Shown: positions 33,448 through 44,818, numbered from the stretch's first letter. The stretch: 64,000 nucleotides of DNA from Pseudomonas sp. MF4836 (GCF_002018875.1 NZ_MVOL01000003.1:186001-250000), one strand, 5' to 3'. Notes: generated by a model from the sequence alone, not told the origin. Made by a program: numbers and translations.

Positions 33448-34776
33448 ATGACCGCACCGACTGCAATTCGCCGACTCAACGCTGCTGACCCGGATTTCGC
33501 GCATCATCTGGATCATCTGCTGAGCTGGGAAAGTGTGTCTGACGACTCGGTCAATCAGCGGGTGCTGGATATCATCAAGGCCGTGCGCGAGCGTGGCGAT
33601 GCGGCGCTGGTGGAGTTCACCGAGAAGTTCGATGGCCTGCAAGTGGCGTCCATGGCCGACCTGATCCTGCCGCGCGAGCGCCTGGAACTGGCCTTGACCC
33701 GCATCACCGTGGCCCAGCGCGAAGCCCTGGAAAAGGCTGCGGCTCGGGTGCGCAGCTACCACGAAAAACAGAAACAGGATTCCTGGACCTACACCGAGGC
33801 CGACGGCACGGTGCTGGGCCAGAAAGTCACCCCGCTGGACCGTGCCGGGCTCTATGTGCCGGGCGGCAAGGCGTCCTATCCGTCTTCGGTGCTGATGAAC
33901 GCGATTCCGGCCAAGGTCGCCGGTGTCGCCGAAGTGGTGATGGTGGTGCCCACCCCGCGTGGCGAGCTCAATGAGCTGGTGCTGGCCGCGGCCTGCATCG
34001 CCGGGGTCGACCGGGTCTTCACCATCGGTGGCGCCCAGGCGGTAGCCGCCCTGGCCTACGGCACTGAAAGCGTGCCTCGGGTGGACAAGGTGGTGGGGCC
34101 GGGCAACATCTATGTCGCCACCGCCAAGCGCCACGTCTTTGGCCAGGTGGGGATCGACATGATCGCCGGCCCGTCGGAGATCCTGGTGGTGTGCGATGGC
34201 CAGACCGATCCGGACTGGATCGCCATGGACCTGTTCTCCCAGGCCGAGCACGATGAGGACGCCCAGGCGATCCTGGTCAGCCCGGATGCCGAGTTCCTCG
34301 ACCGCGTGGCGGCGAGCATCGCCAAGCTGCTGCCGACCATGGAGCGCGCCGAAATCATCAACACCTCGATCAACGGCCGTGGCGCCCTGATCAAGGTGCG
34401 CGACATGCAGCAGGCGATCGACGTCGCCAACCGCATTGCCCCGGAACACCTGGAGCTGTCGGTGGCTGACCCGCAAGCCTGGCTGCCGCAGATTCGCCAC
34501 GCTGGCGCGATCTTCATGGGACGCCACACCTCGGAGGCCCTGGGCGACTATTGCGCGGGCCCGAACCACGTGTTGCCGACCTCCGGCACCGCGCGCTTCT
34601 CATCGCCGCTGGGGGTTTATGACTTCCAGAAACGTTCGTCGATCATCTTCTGCTCCGAGCAGGGGGCTTCCGAACTGGGCAAGACCGCTTCCGTGCTGGC
34701 CCGTGGCGAGTCGCTGACCGCCCACGCCCGCAGCGCCGAGTACCGCATCGTCGACGATCAAGAGCAGGGGCAATGA
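33448..34776 (+). CDS. hisD: Histidinol dehydrogenase
   Basis: HisD oxidises L-histidinol to L-histidine in two NAD-dependent steps with a catalytic zinc. The 442-residue length is normal. Family segments [20 protein letters not shown] and [10 protein letters not shown] are visible, and zinc/catalytic residues lie in [10 protein letters not shown] and in [19 protein letters not shown]. The reading frame is open far upstream into hisG, but ATG 33448 after GAGGC and the family start [17 protein letters not shown] define the gene. Its stop overlaps hisC. Confidence 0.97.
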   Translation: MTAPTAIRRLNAADPDFAHHLDHLLSWESVSDDSVNQRVLDIIKAVRERGDAALVEFTEKFDGLQVASMADLILPRERLELALTRITVAQREALEKAAARVRSYHEKQKQDSWTYTEADGTVLGQKVTPLDRAGLYVPGGKASYPSSVLMNAIPAKVAGVAEVVMVVPTPRGELNELVLAAACIAGVDRVFTIGGAQAVAALAYGTESVPRVDKVVGPGNIYVATAKRHVFGQVGIDMIAGPSEILVVCDGQTDPDWIAMDLFSQAEHDEDAQAILVSPDAEFLDRVAASIAKLLPTMERAEIINTSINGRGALIKVRDMQQAIDVANRIAPEHLELSVADPQAWLPQIRHAGAIFMGRHTSEALGDYCAGPNHVLPTSGTARFSSPLGVYDFQKRSSIIFCSEQGASELGKTASVLARGESLTAHARSAEYRIVDDQEQGQ

Positions 34777-35831
34777 GCATGAGCAAATTCTGGAGTCCGT
34801 TCGTCAAGGATCTGGTGCCTTATGTGCCGGGCGAACAGCCGAAACTGGCCAAGCTGGTCAAACTCAACACCAACGAAAACCCCTACGGCCCATCGCCCAA
34901 GGCGCTGGCGGCGATGCGCGCCGAGCTGAACGACAACCTGCGCCTGTACCCGGACCCCAATAGCGACCTGCTCAAGCACGCCGTCGCCGAGTATTGCGGG
35001 GTGCAGGCCAGCCAGGTGTTCCTTGGCAATGGTTCCGACGAAGTGCTGGCACATATCTTCCACGGTCTGTTCCAACACGAGCAGCCGCTGCTGTTTCCCG
35101 ATATCAGCTACAGCTTCTACCCGGTGTATTGCGGGCTGTATGGCATCCCGTTCGAAGCGGTGGCGCTGGATGAGCAATTCCAGATCCGCGTGGCAGACTA
35201 CGCCCGGGCCAATGGCGGGATCATCTTCCCCAACCCCAACGCGCCCACCGGTTGCCTGTTGGCGCTGGAGGCGATCGAGCAGATCCTCAAGGCCAGCCCG
35301 GACTCAGTGGTGGTGGTGGATGAGGCCTATATCGACTTTGGCGGCCAGACCGCGATCAGCCTGGTGGATCGTTACCCGAACCTGCTGGTGACCCAGACCC
35401 TGTCCAAGTCTCGTTCCCTGGCGGGCCTGCGGGTCGGTCTGGCGGTGGGCCATCCGGACCTGATCGAGGCTCTGGAGCGGATCAAGAACAGCTTCAACTC
35501 CTACCCGCTGGATCGCCTGGCGATTGTCGGCGCCGCCGCGGCATTCGAGGATCGTGAGTACTTCGAGCAGACCTGCAAGCAGGTGATCGACAGTCGCGGG
35601 CACGTGGTGGCGCAGTTGCAGGCCAAGGGCTTTGAAGTCCTGCCGTCGGCGGCCAACTTCATCTTTGCCCGTCACCCGCAGCACGACGCCGCCGGCCTTG
35701 CGGCCAAGCTGCGTGAGCAGGGGGTGATCGTGCGTCACTTCAAACAGGAACGCATTGCGCAGTTCCTGCGTATCACCATCGGCACCCCGGAGCAGAACCA
35801 GGCGCTGATCGACGGCCTGGGCGAGCTGTAG
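34773..35831 (+). CDS. hisC: Histidinol-phosphate aminotransferase
   Basis: HisC is a PLP enzyme of aminotransferase class I/II that makes histidinol phosphate from imidazole-acetol phosphate. The 352-residue length is normal. The PLP lysine is in [15 protein letters not shown], with the substrate/PLP motif NPNAPTG upstream and DEAYIDF between. ATG 34773 overlaps the hisD stop by 4 bp; a second ATG two codons on (34779) starts the common family form [15 protein letters not shown] and may be the true start. Confidence 0.96.
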   Translation: MSMSKFWSPFVKDLVPYVPGEQPKLAKLVKLNTNENPYGPSPKALAAMRAELNDNLRLYPDPNSDLLKHAVAEYCGVQASQVFLGNGSDEVLAHIFHGLFQHEQPLLFPDISYSFYPVYCGLYGIPFEAVALDEQFQIRVADYARANGGIIFPNPNAPTGCLLALEAIEQILKASPDSVVVVDEAYIDFGGQTAISLVDRYPNLLVTQTLSKSRSLAGLRVGLAVGHPDLIEALERIKNSFNSYPLDRLAIVGAAAAFEDREYFEQTCKQVIDSRGHVVAQLQAKGFEVLPSAANFIFARHPQHDAAGLAAKLREQGVIVRHFKQERIAQFLRITIGTPEQNQALIDGLGEL

Positions 35832-35849
35832 AGCGCTGCCGGCCTGAGG

Positions 35850-35876
35850 CATCAGCCGCCGCAATGGCGGCTGATG
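35850..35876. terminator. Hairpin between convergent hisC and DUF4198 gene
   Basis: CATCAGCCGCC and GGCGGCTGATG form a perfect 11-bp stem with a 5-base loop between two convergent genes. No clear T-run follows, so it is probably a bidirectional, weaker terminator. Confidence 0.65.
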
Positions 35877-35888
35877 CGGGCTGCAGGC

Positions 35889-36617
35889 TTATTCGTGATG
35901 GGGTTCGCCGAGGAAGGTCAGGGAACTGAACAACCCGCGTGACGCCACATCCGGGTTGTCTTTCACCGGGACTTCCACCTGCGCCGCAATCACGTTCAAC
36001 CCCTCATTGCGCACAATCACTCGGGCCCGGCCTTCGGCATCGGTTTCGCTGCTTAAGGTGTTGGGCGCGTTGCGATAGTCACCTATCAGCTTGACCCCGG
36101 CCACGGGCTTGCCGTCGAGCAGCACCCTAACCGGCAGGGCGTTGCCCGGGCCGACAGTCAGTGGGTCGACTTCGGGGCGGATCAATAGCTTGATCTGCTG
36201 CAACTGGGGCAACTTGGCCCCGGGCTGGTAAATCGCCAGGCTGTACTTGAAGGTCTGGGTCGATGCCACCGCGCCGGGCACTGTGCTGCGTCCCCGGTTG
36301 ACCCACTTCTGGTCCGCGGTCTGCGACCACATGCCGTTATCCAGCGCCACTGCCATGATTGCCGGCGGCTTCAGTGGCGACAGGCGTCCGTGGTCGGGCA
36401 GGCGCTGGACCGTCACCGGGATCATTTTGCCGCTGCCATCAAAGGCCCAGGCGCCACTGATTTTTTGCGCTTTGAAGGCGTTGTCTTCGGCGCCGTGGCC
36501 GTAGACGACCTCGATATTGCCGCGTCGCTGTTCGGTCCACAGACCGTGGGCCGAGGCCTGGGCAGCGAGCAGCAAGCCGAGCAGTCCGCAGAGGGCGCGT
36601 GAGGGGAGGGGGTGCAT
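35889..36617 (-). CDS. DUF4198 periplasmic protein (COG5266-like)
   Basis: This 242-residue protein has a clear signal peptide (about 1-23, cut AQASA before HGLW). The mature part would begin with His, as in other DUF4198/COG5266 proteins, a group linked to periplasmic nickel, cobalt or other metal handling. The rest is beta-rich, with an Ig-like segment near the C-terminus (VRVLLDGKPVAGVKLIGD, then TDAEGRARVIV). It follows the TonB-dependent receptor by 12 bp on the same strand, so the two are almost surely one operon. Metal handling is inferred; the ligand is unknown. Confidence 0.82.
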   Translation of the reverse strand: MHPLPSRALCGLLGLLLAAQASAHGLWTEQRRGNIEVVYGHGAEDNAFKAQKISGAWAFDGSGKMIPVTVQRLPDHGRLSPLKPPAIMAVALDNGMWSQTADQKWVNRGRSTVPGAVASTQTFKYSLAIYQPGAKLPQLQQIKLLIRPEVDPLTVGPGNALPVRVLLDGKPVAGVKLIGDYRNAPNTLSSETDAEGRARVIVRNEGLNVIAAQVEVPVKDNPDVASRGLFSSLTFLGEPHHE

Positions 36618-36629
36618 GGCGAATTCCTT

Positions 36630-38735
36630 TTACAGGTTGAGTGTCAGGCTGACGGTGAAATTGCGCGGCTCGCCGGGGTTGACCCAGTAGTTGCTGTAGG
36701 AGCGCTCGTAGTATTTTTCGTCGAACAGGTTGTTCAGATTCAGGCCCAGGGTCAGTTCGTCGCTGGCCTTGTAGTGCGCCAGCAGGTCGACCGTGTGGTA
36801 CGCCGGCAACTCGAAGCGGCCTCCGGCTTCACCCGAGCGGTCACCGACGTAGGTGAAGGCCGCGCCTGCGTCGGAGCCGCGCAGCCAGCCATTCTGGAAT
36901 TCATACACCCCCAGCAGGCTGCCGCTGCGCTTGGCCACGCCCAGGATCCGGCTGCCGGCGGGAATCGCCTGGTCGCCCTTGGTGACCTCGGCATCGATGT
37001 AGGCCAGGGCGCCGATCACCCGTACCGCGTCCGTCAGTTGCCCGCTCAGTTGCAGGTCGACACCCTGGCTGCGGGCCCGGCCCATGGCGCGGCTGGAGTC
37101 GGTGCCTGGGTCCAGCGCCAGGACGTTTTTCTTTTCGATGTGGAACGCGGCGAGGGTGGCGCTCAGGCGCTCGTCGAACAGCTCGCTCTTGAGTCCGGCC
37201 TCATAGCCGACACCTTCTTCGGGGGTGAACGACTTGCCGGCCGCGTCCAGGCCATTGTTCGGCTTGAAGGAGGTCGAGGCGTTGGCAAACAGGCCCAGTT
37301 GCGGGGTCAGCTGGTAGAGCAGGCCGACTCGTTGGGTCAAGGCGTCGTGGGTCTGGCGGCTGGTCCTGCCGCTGACATGGTTATCGATGGCCTGCTCGAA
37401 ATGCTCGAAACGTACGCCGATCAGGCCACGCAGGCGTTCGCTGAAGATGATCTGATCCTGCAGGTTCAGCGCCTGACTGCGCACATGCTCGAAGAAATCG
37501 GTGCCGGAGGGCAGGCCCGCCGGTTTCGTCTGGCCGTAGACCGGGTGGTAGATATCGATGGCATAGTCGCCGCCGGCGCGGGTGGTGACGCGCTCGTTCT
37601 TGCGGTAGTCCTCGTACTCGCTGCCGATCAGCAGCTCATGCTGCCAGCTGCCAAGGTCGAAACGGCCGCGCAGTTCCAGCTGGCTGATGCTGTCGTGCCA
37701 CGAGGTGTCGCGCTCGCGATAGCGGCGGTTGACGCTGTGGCCGTTGGGGTTCAGCGGACGGCTTTCCGAGGCAAAGCCCCAGAGCTGGCCTTGCTTGTAG
37801 TGGCTGGCCAGGCGCAATGACCAGGCGTCATTGAGCTGATGCTCAAGGGCCGCTTGCAGCAGGTTGTTGTGGTTGTCGATGTCGCCGTCGTTGGGTTCGC
37901 CAAGAAAGGTCGAGCGCGAAACGCCACTCCAGCGATTATTGGGGGCGACGATGCCCCGATCGAAGGTGGAGCTGTGGCGAACCAACTCGCTTTCCAGGGT
38001 CAGGCGGGTGTCCGGGTCCAGTTGCCAGCTGAAGGAGGGCGCGACGAAAACCCGCTTGCTGTCGACGTGATCGCGAAAGCTGTGATTGTCCTCCACCGCC
38101 AGATTGACCCGCGACAGCAGTTTGCCTTGCTCGTCGAGCGGGGTATTGAGGTCGAGGGCGGTGCGATAGCGGTCCCAACTGCCGGCGCTGGTCTGCAGGG
38201 TGGCGAAGGCCTCGGGCTGGGGTTTCTTGGTCACGATATTCACCGTGCCCCCTGGGTCGCCACGCCCGTAAAGGCTGGCGGCAGGGCCCTTGAGCACTTC
38301 AATGCGCTCGATATTGGCCGCGTCCGGGGTGCTGGGATAACCGCGGTTGGCGCTGAAACCGTCCTTGTAGAACTCTGAAGTGGTGAAGCCGCGCACGCTG
38401 TATTCGTAGAGGGTCAGGCCGCCGAAGTTGTTCTGCTTGGAAACCCCGCCGGCGAATTCCAGGGCGCGCTCGACATGGTTGCTGCCCAGGTCCGTGAGCA
38501 CGCTGGCGGGGATGACGCTGATGGATTGCGGGATGTCGCGGAGCGCGGTGTCGGTCTTGGTCGCGCCGCTGGAATAGGTGGCGCGATAACCTTTGTGCGG
38601 TTCGCTGGCCGAGGGAAATTCAGAGGTGACGCTGATGGCGTCCAGTTCAACGGTTTGCGGTTCTTCGGCGAAGACAGGATCCCCCAGCAGGCCCAGGGTC
38701 AGGCCTGCCAGGGAGACGATTTTGCGAGACGTCAT
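36630..38735 (-). CDS. TonB-dependent siderophore-type receptor
   Basis: This is an outer-membrane beta-barrel receptor of 701 residues that takes up a metal chelate with energy from TonB. A signal peptide (about 1-21) ends DPVFAEE. A TonB-box-like stretch LDAISVTSE follows, then the plug domain (DIPQSISVIPASVL, GPAASLYGRGDPGGTVNIVTKKP, about 75-190), then the barrel ending in YYERSYSNYW and FTVSLTLNL. No N-terminal signalling (STN) extension is present, so no surface signalling is expected. The pattern is that of ferric-siderophore receptors, but the ligand cannot be read. ATG 38735 fits the signal peptide; an upstream in-frame ATG (38765) is less likely. A Fur-like site lies upstream. Confidence 0.92.
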   Translation of the reverse strand: MTSRKIVSLAGLTLGLLGDPVFAEEPQTVELDAISVTSEFPSASEPHKGYRATYSSGATKTDTALRDIPQSISVIPASVLTDLGSNHVERALEFAGGVSKQNNFGGLTLYEYSVRGFTTSEFYKDGFSANRGYPSTPDAANIERIEVLKGPAASLYGRGDPGGTVNIVTKKPQPEAFATLQTSAGSWDRYRTALDLNTPLDEQGKLLSRVNLAVEDNHSFRDHVDSKRVFVAPSFSWQLDPDTRLTLESELVRHSSTFDRGIVAPNNRWSGVSRSTFLGEPNDGDIDNHNNLLQAALEHQLNDAWSLRLASHYKQGQLWGFASESRPLNPNGHSVNRRYRERDTSWHDSISQLELRGRFDLGSWQHELLIGSEYEDYRKNERVTTRAGGDYAIDIYHPVYGQTKPAGLPSGTDFFEHVRSQALNLQDQIIFSERLRGLIGVRFEHFEQAIDNHVSGRTSRQTHDALTQRVGLLYQLTPQLGLFANASTSFKPNNGLDAAGKSFTPEEGVGYEAGLKSELFDERLSATLAAFHIEKKNVLALDPGTDSSRAMGRARSQGVDLQLSGQLTDAVRVIGALAYIDAEVTKGDQAIPAGSRILGVAKRSGSLLGVYEFQNGWLRGSDAGAAFTYVGDRSGEAGGRFELPAYHTVDLLAHYKASDELTLGLNLNNLFDEKYYERSYSNYWVNPGEPRNFTVSLTLNL

Positions 38736-38771
38736 GGCATCGTTCCAATAGCGATATTGAAACAATATAAC

Positions 38772-38792
38772 ATGACCAATGAGAATGCATGC
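38772..38792 (-). promoter_or_regulatory. Possible Fur site upstream of TonB-dependent receptor
   Basis: An AATGAGAATGCAT core (38779-38791) shares the AATGAGAAT half of Pseudomonas Fur sites, and an AT-rich stretch TTATATTG lies just downstream in the receptor's direction, suited to a -10 region. The second half-site is poor, so this is tentative. Confidence 0.45.
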
Positions 38793-38795
38793 TTT

Positions 38796-38815
38796 TAACC
38801 GGGGTCGCCCCCGGT
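38796..38815 (-). terminator. Hairpin after algW
   Basis: ACCGGGG and CCCCGGT pair around a 4-base loop just after the algW stop. On the minus strand it is followed by TTAAAAG rather than a clean T-run, so it is a weak terminator separating algW from the receptor gene. Confidence 0.5.
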
Positions 38816-38821
38816 CGGCAC

Positions 38822-39976
<1,155 letters not shown>

Positions 39977-40078
39977 TGAGCAAGTCCTGGGTGGTTACGA
40001 AGGACCGCACACGGCCCATAATGTCGCGCATTATACGAGGCCACGCGCGCCTCTGAACGGGATATTTAGGAGTCTTTT

Positions 40079-40837
40079 ATGGCCGTTGCCCTGAGCACCC
40101 TGGTAGAAGAAGCGGACCGATATCTGGGCAGTTCGCGGATCGCCGATTATTGCCCCAACGGCCTGCAGGTCGAAGGCCGGCCGCAGGTGATGCGCATTGT
40201 CAGCGGGGTCACCGCAAGCCAGGCGCTGCTCGACGCCGCGGTCGAGGCCAAGGCTGACCTGGTGCTGGTGCACCATGGTTATTTCTGGAAAGGCGAGAAC
40301 CCCTGCATCACCGGTATGAAGCAGCGTAGGTTGAAAACCCTGCTCAAGCACGACATCAGCTTGCTGGCCTATCACCTGCCGCTGGACCTGCACCCGGAGG
40401 TCGGCAACAACGTGCAACTGGCGCGGCAGCTGGACATCACCGTCGAAGGCCCGCTGGACCCGGAAAACCCGAAAGTCGTCGGTCTGGTGGGCTCCTTGAA
40501 CGAGCCGATGACCGCCCGCGACTTTGCCCGCCGCGTGCAGGAAGCCATGGGCCGCGAGCCGTTGCTGATCGAAGGCAGCGAGATGATCCGCCGCGTGGGC
40601 TGGTGCACCGGCGGTGGCCAGGGTTACATCGACCAGGCGGTGCTGGCCGGGGTCGACCTGTACCTGAGCGGCGAAGCCTCGGAGCAGACCTTCCACAGCG
40701 CCCGGGAAAACGACATCAGCTTTATCGCTGCCGGCCACCATGCCACTGAACGCTACGGGGTACAGGCACTGGGCGACTACCTGGCGCGGCGTTTTGCCCT
40801 GGAGCATCTGTTTATCGACTGCCCGAATCCGATCTGA
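40079..40837 (+). CDS. Nif3-like dinuclear metal center protein (YbgI family)
   Basis: This 252-residue protein belongs to the Nif3/YbgI family, of wide occurrence and uncertain role; GTP cyclohydrolase I type FolE2 partner or metal-insertase roles have been proposed for relatives. Metal-binding segments are visible: LVLVHHGYFWKGE (about 62-74), YHLPLDLHPEVGNN (about 98-111) and AAGHHATERYG near residue 220. It follows AGGAG closely. It is transcribed away from algW and towards cysD. Confidence 0.92.
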   Translation: MAVALSTLVEEADRYLGSSRIADYCPNGLQVEGRPQVMRIVSGVTASQALLDAAVEAKADLVLVHHGYFWKGENPCITGMKQRRLKTLLKHDISLLAYHLPLDLHPEVGNNVQLARQLDITVEGPLDPENPKVVGLVGSLNEPMTARDFARRVQEAMGREPLLIEGSEMIRRVGWCTGGGQGYIDQAVLAGVDLYLSGEASEQTFHSARENDISFIAAGHHATERYGVQALGDYLARRFALEHLFIDCPNPI

Positions 40838-40868
40838 TCCTCGGCGGTGAAAGGCTCGGTCGAGCCCT

Positions 40869-40900
40869 AACGAGGCGATATATTCATATATCGTTTCGTT
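40869..40900. promoter_or_regulatory. 32-bp palindrome upstream of cysD
   Basis: An inner perfect dyad CGATATAT / ATATATCG with a 2-base centre (40876-40893) is flanked by a second matched pair, AACGA (40869-40873) and TCGTT (40896-40900), symmetric about the same centre. It lies about 100 bp before the cysD ATG and 30 bp after the Nif3 stop. It is too AT-rich in the stem and lacks a T-run for a terminator, so an operator for a dimeric regulator is more likely. Confidence 0.5.
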
Positions 40901-40996
40901 CTATCTGGCGGCCTGATTAGAAGATGACGCTGTGCTAGCATGCCCCGCTCGAACACGGCCCGATGGCCGTCCATAAGAAAGCTTTCGTGAGTAGCC

Positions 40997-41914
40997 ATGG
41001 TCGACAAACTGACGCATCTGAAACAGCTGGAGGCGGAAAGCATCCACATCATCCGCGAGGTGGCCGCCGAGTTCGATAACCCGGTGATGCTGTACTCCAT
41101 CGGTAAAGACTCCGCCGTGATGTTGCATCTGGCCCGCAAGGCGTTCTTCCCCGGCAAACTGCCGTTCCCGGTGATGCACGTCGACACCCAGTGGAAATTC
41201 CAGGAGATGTACAGGTTCCGCGACAAGATGGTCGAGGAACTGGGCCTGGACCTGATCACCCACGTCAACCCGGACGGTGTGGCGCAGGGCATCAACCCTT
41301 TCACCCACGGCAGTGCCAAGCACACCGATATCATGAAGACCGAAGGCCTGAAACAGGCCCTCGACAAGTACGGCTTCGATGCCGCCTTCGGTGGTGCCCG
41401 TCGCGATGAAGAGAAATCCCGTGCCAAAGAGCGCGTGTACTCGTTCCGCGACAGCAAGCACCGCTGGGACCCGAAGAACCAGCGCCCCGAGTTGTGGAAT
41501 GTCTACAACGGCAAGGTCAACAAGGGCGAATCGATCCGCGTGTTCCCGTTGTCGAACTGGACCGAGCTGGATATCTGGCAGTACATCTACCTCGAAGGCA
41601 TCCCGATCGTGCCGCTGTACTTCGCCGCCGAACGCGAAGTGATCGAGAAGAACGGCACCCTGATCATGATTGACGACGAGCGGATCCTCGAACACCTGTC
41701 CGATGAAGACAAAGCCCGTATCGTCAAAAAGAAAGTGCGTTTCCGTACCCTTGGCTGCTACCCGTTGACGGGCGCGGTGGAGTCCGAGGCCGAAAGCCTG
41801 ACGGACATCATCCAGGAAATGCTCCTGACGCGAACTTCCGAGCGCCAGGGCCGGGTCATCGACCACGATGGCGCAGGCTCGATGGAAGACAAAAAACGTC
41901 AAGGTTATTTCTAA
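40997..41914 (+). CDS. cysD: Sulfate adenylyltransferase subunit 2
   Basis: CysD is the catalytic subunit of ATP sulfurylase, making adenosine 5'-phosphosulfate from sulfate and ATP with energy from the CysN GTPase. The 305-residue length is normal. The PP-loop-type nucleotide site [17 protein letters not shown] is near residues 35-51, and [15 protein letters not shown] is near 132-146. It is followed after 9 bp by cysNC in one operon. Control by CysB is expected from the family, but I do not identify a CysB site. Confidence 0.97.
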   Translation: MVDKLTHLKQLEAESIHIIREVAAEFDNPVMLYSIGKDSAVMLHLARKAFFPGKLPFPVMHVDTQWKFQEMYRFRDKMVEELGLDLITHVNPDGVAQGINPFTHGSAKHTDIMKTEGLKQALDKYGFDAAFGGARRDEEKSRAKERVYSFRDSKHRWDPKNQRPELWNVYNGKVNKGESIRVFPLSNWTELDIWQYIYLEGIPIVPLYFAAEREVIEKNGTLIMIDDERILEHLSDEDKARIVKKKVRFRTLGCYPLTGAVESEAESLTDIIQEMLLTRTSERQGRVIDHDGAGSMEDKKRQGYF

Positions 41915-41923
41915 GGGGCTGTC

Positions 41924-43822
41924 ATGTCGCATCAATCTGATTTGATCAGCGAGGACATCCTCGCTTACCTGGGCCAGCACGAACGTAAAGAGCTGCTGCG
42001 CTTTCTGACCTGCGGTAACGTCGACGACGGCAAGAGCACGCTGATCGGGCGCTTGCTGCACGACTCCAAGATGATCTACGAAGATCACCTGGAAGCCATT
42101 ACCCGCGACTCGAAGAAAGTCGGCACCACCGGTGACGACATCGACCTGGCGTTGCTGGTCGACGGCCTGCAGGCCGAGCGTGAGCAGGGCATCACCATTG
42201 ATGTCGCTTACCGTTATTTCTCCACCGCCAAGCGCAAATTCATCATCGCCGACACCCCCGGCCATGAGCAGTACACCCGCAACATGGCGACCGGCGCGTC
42301 CACCTGCGACCTGGCGATCATCCTGGTGGATGCTCGCTACGGCGTGCAGACCCAGACCCGTCGCCACAGCTTCATCGCCTCGTTGCTGGGCATCAAGCAC
42401 ATCGTTGTGGCCATCAACAAGATGGACCTCAAGGGCTTTGACCAAGGTGTGTTCGAGTCGATCAAGGCCGACTACCTGAAGTTCGCCGAAGGCCTGAAGA
42501 TGCAGCCCACCAGCATGCATTTTGTGCCGATGTCGGCTCTCAAGGGCGACAACGTGGTGAACAAGTCCGAGCGTTCGCCGTGGTACACCGGCCAGTCGCT
42601 GATGGAAATCCTCGAAACCGTGGAAGTGGCCGGCGATCGCAACTTCACCGATCTGCGCTTCCCGGTGCAGTACGTGAATCGTCCGAACCTGAACTTCCGT
42701 GGTTTTGCCGGCACCCTGGCCAGCGGCATTGTGCACAAGGGCGACGAGATCGTCGTGCTGCCGTCGGGCAAGAGCAGCCGGGTCAAGTCCATCGTCACCT
42801 TCGAAGGTGAGCTGGAGCATGCAGGTCCGGGTCAGGCGGTGACGCTGACCATGGAAGACGAAATCGATATCTCCCGTGGCGACCTGCTGGTACACGCCGA
42901 CAACGTGCCGCCGGTGACCGACAGCTTTGAAGCCATGCTGGTGTGGATGGCTGAAGAGCCGATGCTGCCGGGCAAGAAGTACGACATCAAGCGCGCCACC
43001 AGTTACGTGCCGGGCTCGATTGCCAGCATCGTCAACAAGGTCGACGTCAACACCCTGGAAGAAGGCCCGGCCAGTGCCTTGCAGCTGAACGAGATCGGCA
43101 AGGTCAAGATCAGCCTCGACGCGCCGATCGCTCTCGACGGCTACGAAAGCAACCGCACCACTGGTGCCTTTATCATCATCGACCGCTTGACCAACGGCAC
43201 TGTGGGCGCCGGCATGATTGTCGCCCAGCCGCTGGCTCATGGCAGCGCCACGCACCATGGCAAGTTGGCCCATGTAGCGACCGAAGAACGTGCCCAGCGC
43301 TTTGGCCAGCAGCCGGCCACCGTGCTGTTCAGCGGCCTGTCGGGCGCCGGCAAGAGCACCCTGGCCTATGCGGTTGAACGCAAGCTGTTCGACATGGGCC
43401 GTGCGGTGTTTGTCCTGGATGGCCAGAACCTGCGTCATGACCTGAACAAGGGCTTGCCGCAGGACCGTGCCGGGCGTACCGAGAACTGGCGTCGTGCGGC
43501 GCACGTTGCCCGTCAGTTCAACGAAGCCGGCCTGCTGACCCTGGCCGCCTTTGTCGCTCCGGACGCCGAAGGGCGTGAGCAGGCCAAGGCGCTGATCGGC
43601 AAGGAGCGTTTGCTGACCATCTACGTACAGGCTTCGCCAGCGGTGTGTGCCGAGCGTGATCCACAAGGTCTGTACGCTGCCGGTGGCGACAACATCCCGG
43701 GTGAGTCCTTCCCGTACGATGTGCCGTTGAATGCCGACCTGGTGATCGACACCCAGGCACTGTCGCTGGAAGAAAGCGTCAAGCAGGTGCTGGATCTGTT
43801 GCGCCAGCGCGGCGCGATTTGA
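41924..43822 (+). CDS. cysNC: Bifunctional sulfate adenylyltransferase subunit 1 / adenylylsulfate kinase
   Basis: This is a fusion of CysN, the GTPase subunit of ATP sulfurylase, and CysC, the APS kinase that makes PAPS. At 632 residues it matches the known Pseudomonas fusion. The N-terminal GTPase shows G1 [10 protein letters not shown] (about 31-40), DTPGHEQY (G3) and NKMD (G4). After the EF-Tu-like beta domains, a second P-loop GLSGAGKST near residue 470 starts the kinase domain. PAPS is used for sulfation and other reactions while APS feeds reduction to cysteine. Confidence 0.98.
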   Translation: MSHQSDLISEDILAYLGQHERKELLRFLTCGNVDDGKSTLIGRLLHDSKMIYEDHLEAITRDSKKVGTTGDDIDLALLVDGLQAEREQGITIDVAYRYFSTAKRKFIIADTPGHEQYTRNMATGASTCDLAIILVDARYGVQTQTRRHSFIASLLGIKHIVVAINKMDLKGFDQGVFESIKADYLKFAEGLKMQPTSMHFVPMSALKGDNVVNKSERSPWYTGQSLMEILETVEVAGDRNFTDLRFPVQYVNRPNLNFRGFAGTLASGIVHKGDEIVVLPSGKSSRVKSIVTFEGELEHAGPGQAVTLTMEDEIDISRGDLLVHADNVPPVTDSFEAMLVWMAEEPMLPGKKYDIKRATSYVPGSIASIVNKVDVNTLEEGPASALQLNEIGKVKISLDAPIALDGYESNRTTGAFIIIDRLTNGTVGAGMIVAQPLAHGSATHHGKLAHVATEERAQRFGQQPATVLFSGLSGAGKSTLAYAVERKLFDMGRAVFVLDGQNLRHDLNKGLPQDRAGRTENWRRAAHVARQFNEAGLLTLAAFVAPDAEGREQAKALIGKERLLTIYVQASPAVCAERDPQGLYAAGGDNIPGESFPYDVPLNADLVIDTQALSLEESVKQVLDLLRQRGAI

Positions 43823-43861
43823 AGCAGTAGCCGCTACGAGCTTCACGCTTGAAGCGGCAAG

Positions 43862-43900
43862 AAAAAGCCCGCAGCCGATCACTCGACTGCGGGCTTTTTT
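43862..43900. terminator. Bidirectional terminator between cysNC and acyltransferase
   Basis: AAAAAGCCCGCAG pairs with CTGCGGGCTTTTTT around a 12-base loop, with an A-run on one side and a T-run on the other. It can serve both convergent genes. A GCTTGAAGCGGCAAG stretch just before it resembles a repeat also seen near 53763. Confidence 0.93.
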
Positions 43901-43912
43901 GTGGGCAGGTGA

Positions 43913-44818
43913 TTAGTGACTGGCCGGGTATTGGCGGTGCATTTTTTCCAGCAGCGCATCCTTGTCCAGCCACAGCTGGTTGATCCAGCTCTGGAATTGC
44001 TGGCGGTACTCGGCGTCCTGTTCGTAGTTCTTGCCAATGAACTGGGGCGGGATCGGCAGCTCTTCGAAATGCACGACCACCTCTTTCACCCTGCCGCACA
44101 GCAGGTCCCAGTAACCCGGACGACCGCCGGGGTAGTGGATGGTGACGTTGACGATCGACTTCAGTTGTTCGCCCATGGCATCCAGCACAAAGGCGATGCC
44201 GCCGGCCTTGGGCTTGAGCAAGTAGCGGAAGGGCGATTGCTGCTGTGCGTGTTTGCCCTCGGTAAAGCGCGTGCCCTCGGCGAAATTGAACATTCCCACC
44301 GGGTTGTTGCGAAACTTCGCACAGGTCTTGCGCGTGGTTTCCAGATCCTGGCCTTTTTTCTCCGGGTGCTTTTCCAGGTAGGCCTTGGTGTAGCGCTTCA
44401 TGAACGGGAAACCCAGGGCCCACCAGGCCAGGCCAATGACCGGGACCCAGATCAGTTCCTGCTTGAGAAAGAACTTCAGCGGACGGATGCGCCGGTTGAG
44501 TACGTATTGCAGGACCATGATGTCGACCCAGCTCTGGTGGTTGCTGGTGACCAGATAGGAGTGCTGGTAGTCCAGGCCCTCAAGCCCGCTGAGGTGCCAG
44601 CGGGTGCGGCAGATGAGTTTCATCCAGGCATTGTTGTTGCTGATCCAGGCTTCGTGGGTATGGCTCATCAGCCAATCGGTGAAGCGCTGGGTGAGGGCGA
44701 ACGGCAGCAGCTTGAAGATCGCCACGCAGAACAGGAACGAGCACAGCAGGATGGTGTTCAACGCCAGTAACAACGACGCGATCACCCCGCGCACGGCGGC
44801 AGGCAGGAATTCCAGCAT
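43913..44818 (-). CDS. Lysophospholipid acyltransferase-type protein (YihG-like)
   Basis: This 301-residue protein belongs to the PlsC-like acyltransferase family. The catalytic NHxxxxD motif is NHQSWVD (93-99) and the acceptor motif is FAEGTR (179-184). A long hydrophobic N-terminus (about 10-38) and an inner hydrophobic stretch (about 123-138) indicate an inner-membrane enzyme. The pattern is closest to E. coli YihG/YihG-like acyltransferases rather than to core PlsC. A role in adjusting phospholipid acyl chains is inferred. It starts one base before the pta end on the same strand. Confidence 0.88.
   Translation of the reverse strand: MLEFLPAAVRGVIASLLLALNTILLCSFLFCVAIFKLLPFALTQRFTDWLMSHTHEAWISNNNAWMKLICRTRWHLSGLEGLDYQHSYLVTSNHQSWVDIMVLQYVLNRRIRPLKFFLKQELIWVPVIGLAWWALGFPFMKRYTKAYLEKHPEKKGQDLETTRKTCAKFRNNPVGMFNFAEGTRFTEGKHAQQQSPFRYLLKPKAGGIAFVLDAMGEQLKSIVNVTIHYPGGRPGYWDLLCGRVKEVVVHFEELPIPPQFIGKNYEQDAEYRQQFQSWINQLWLDKDALLEKMHRQYPASH

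Noticed and set aside
40901..43882. A 993-codon open frame antisense to cysD and cysNC
   Set aside because: It mirrors the codon structure of well-recognised genes in high-GC DNA, shows low-complexity composition and no family pattern.
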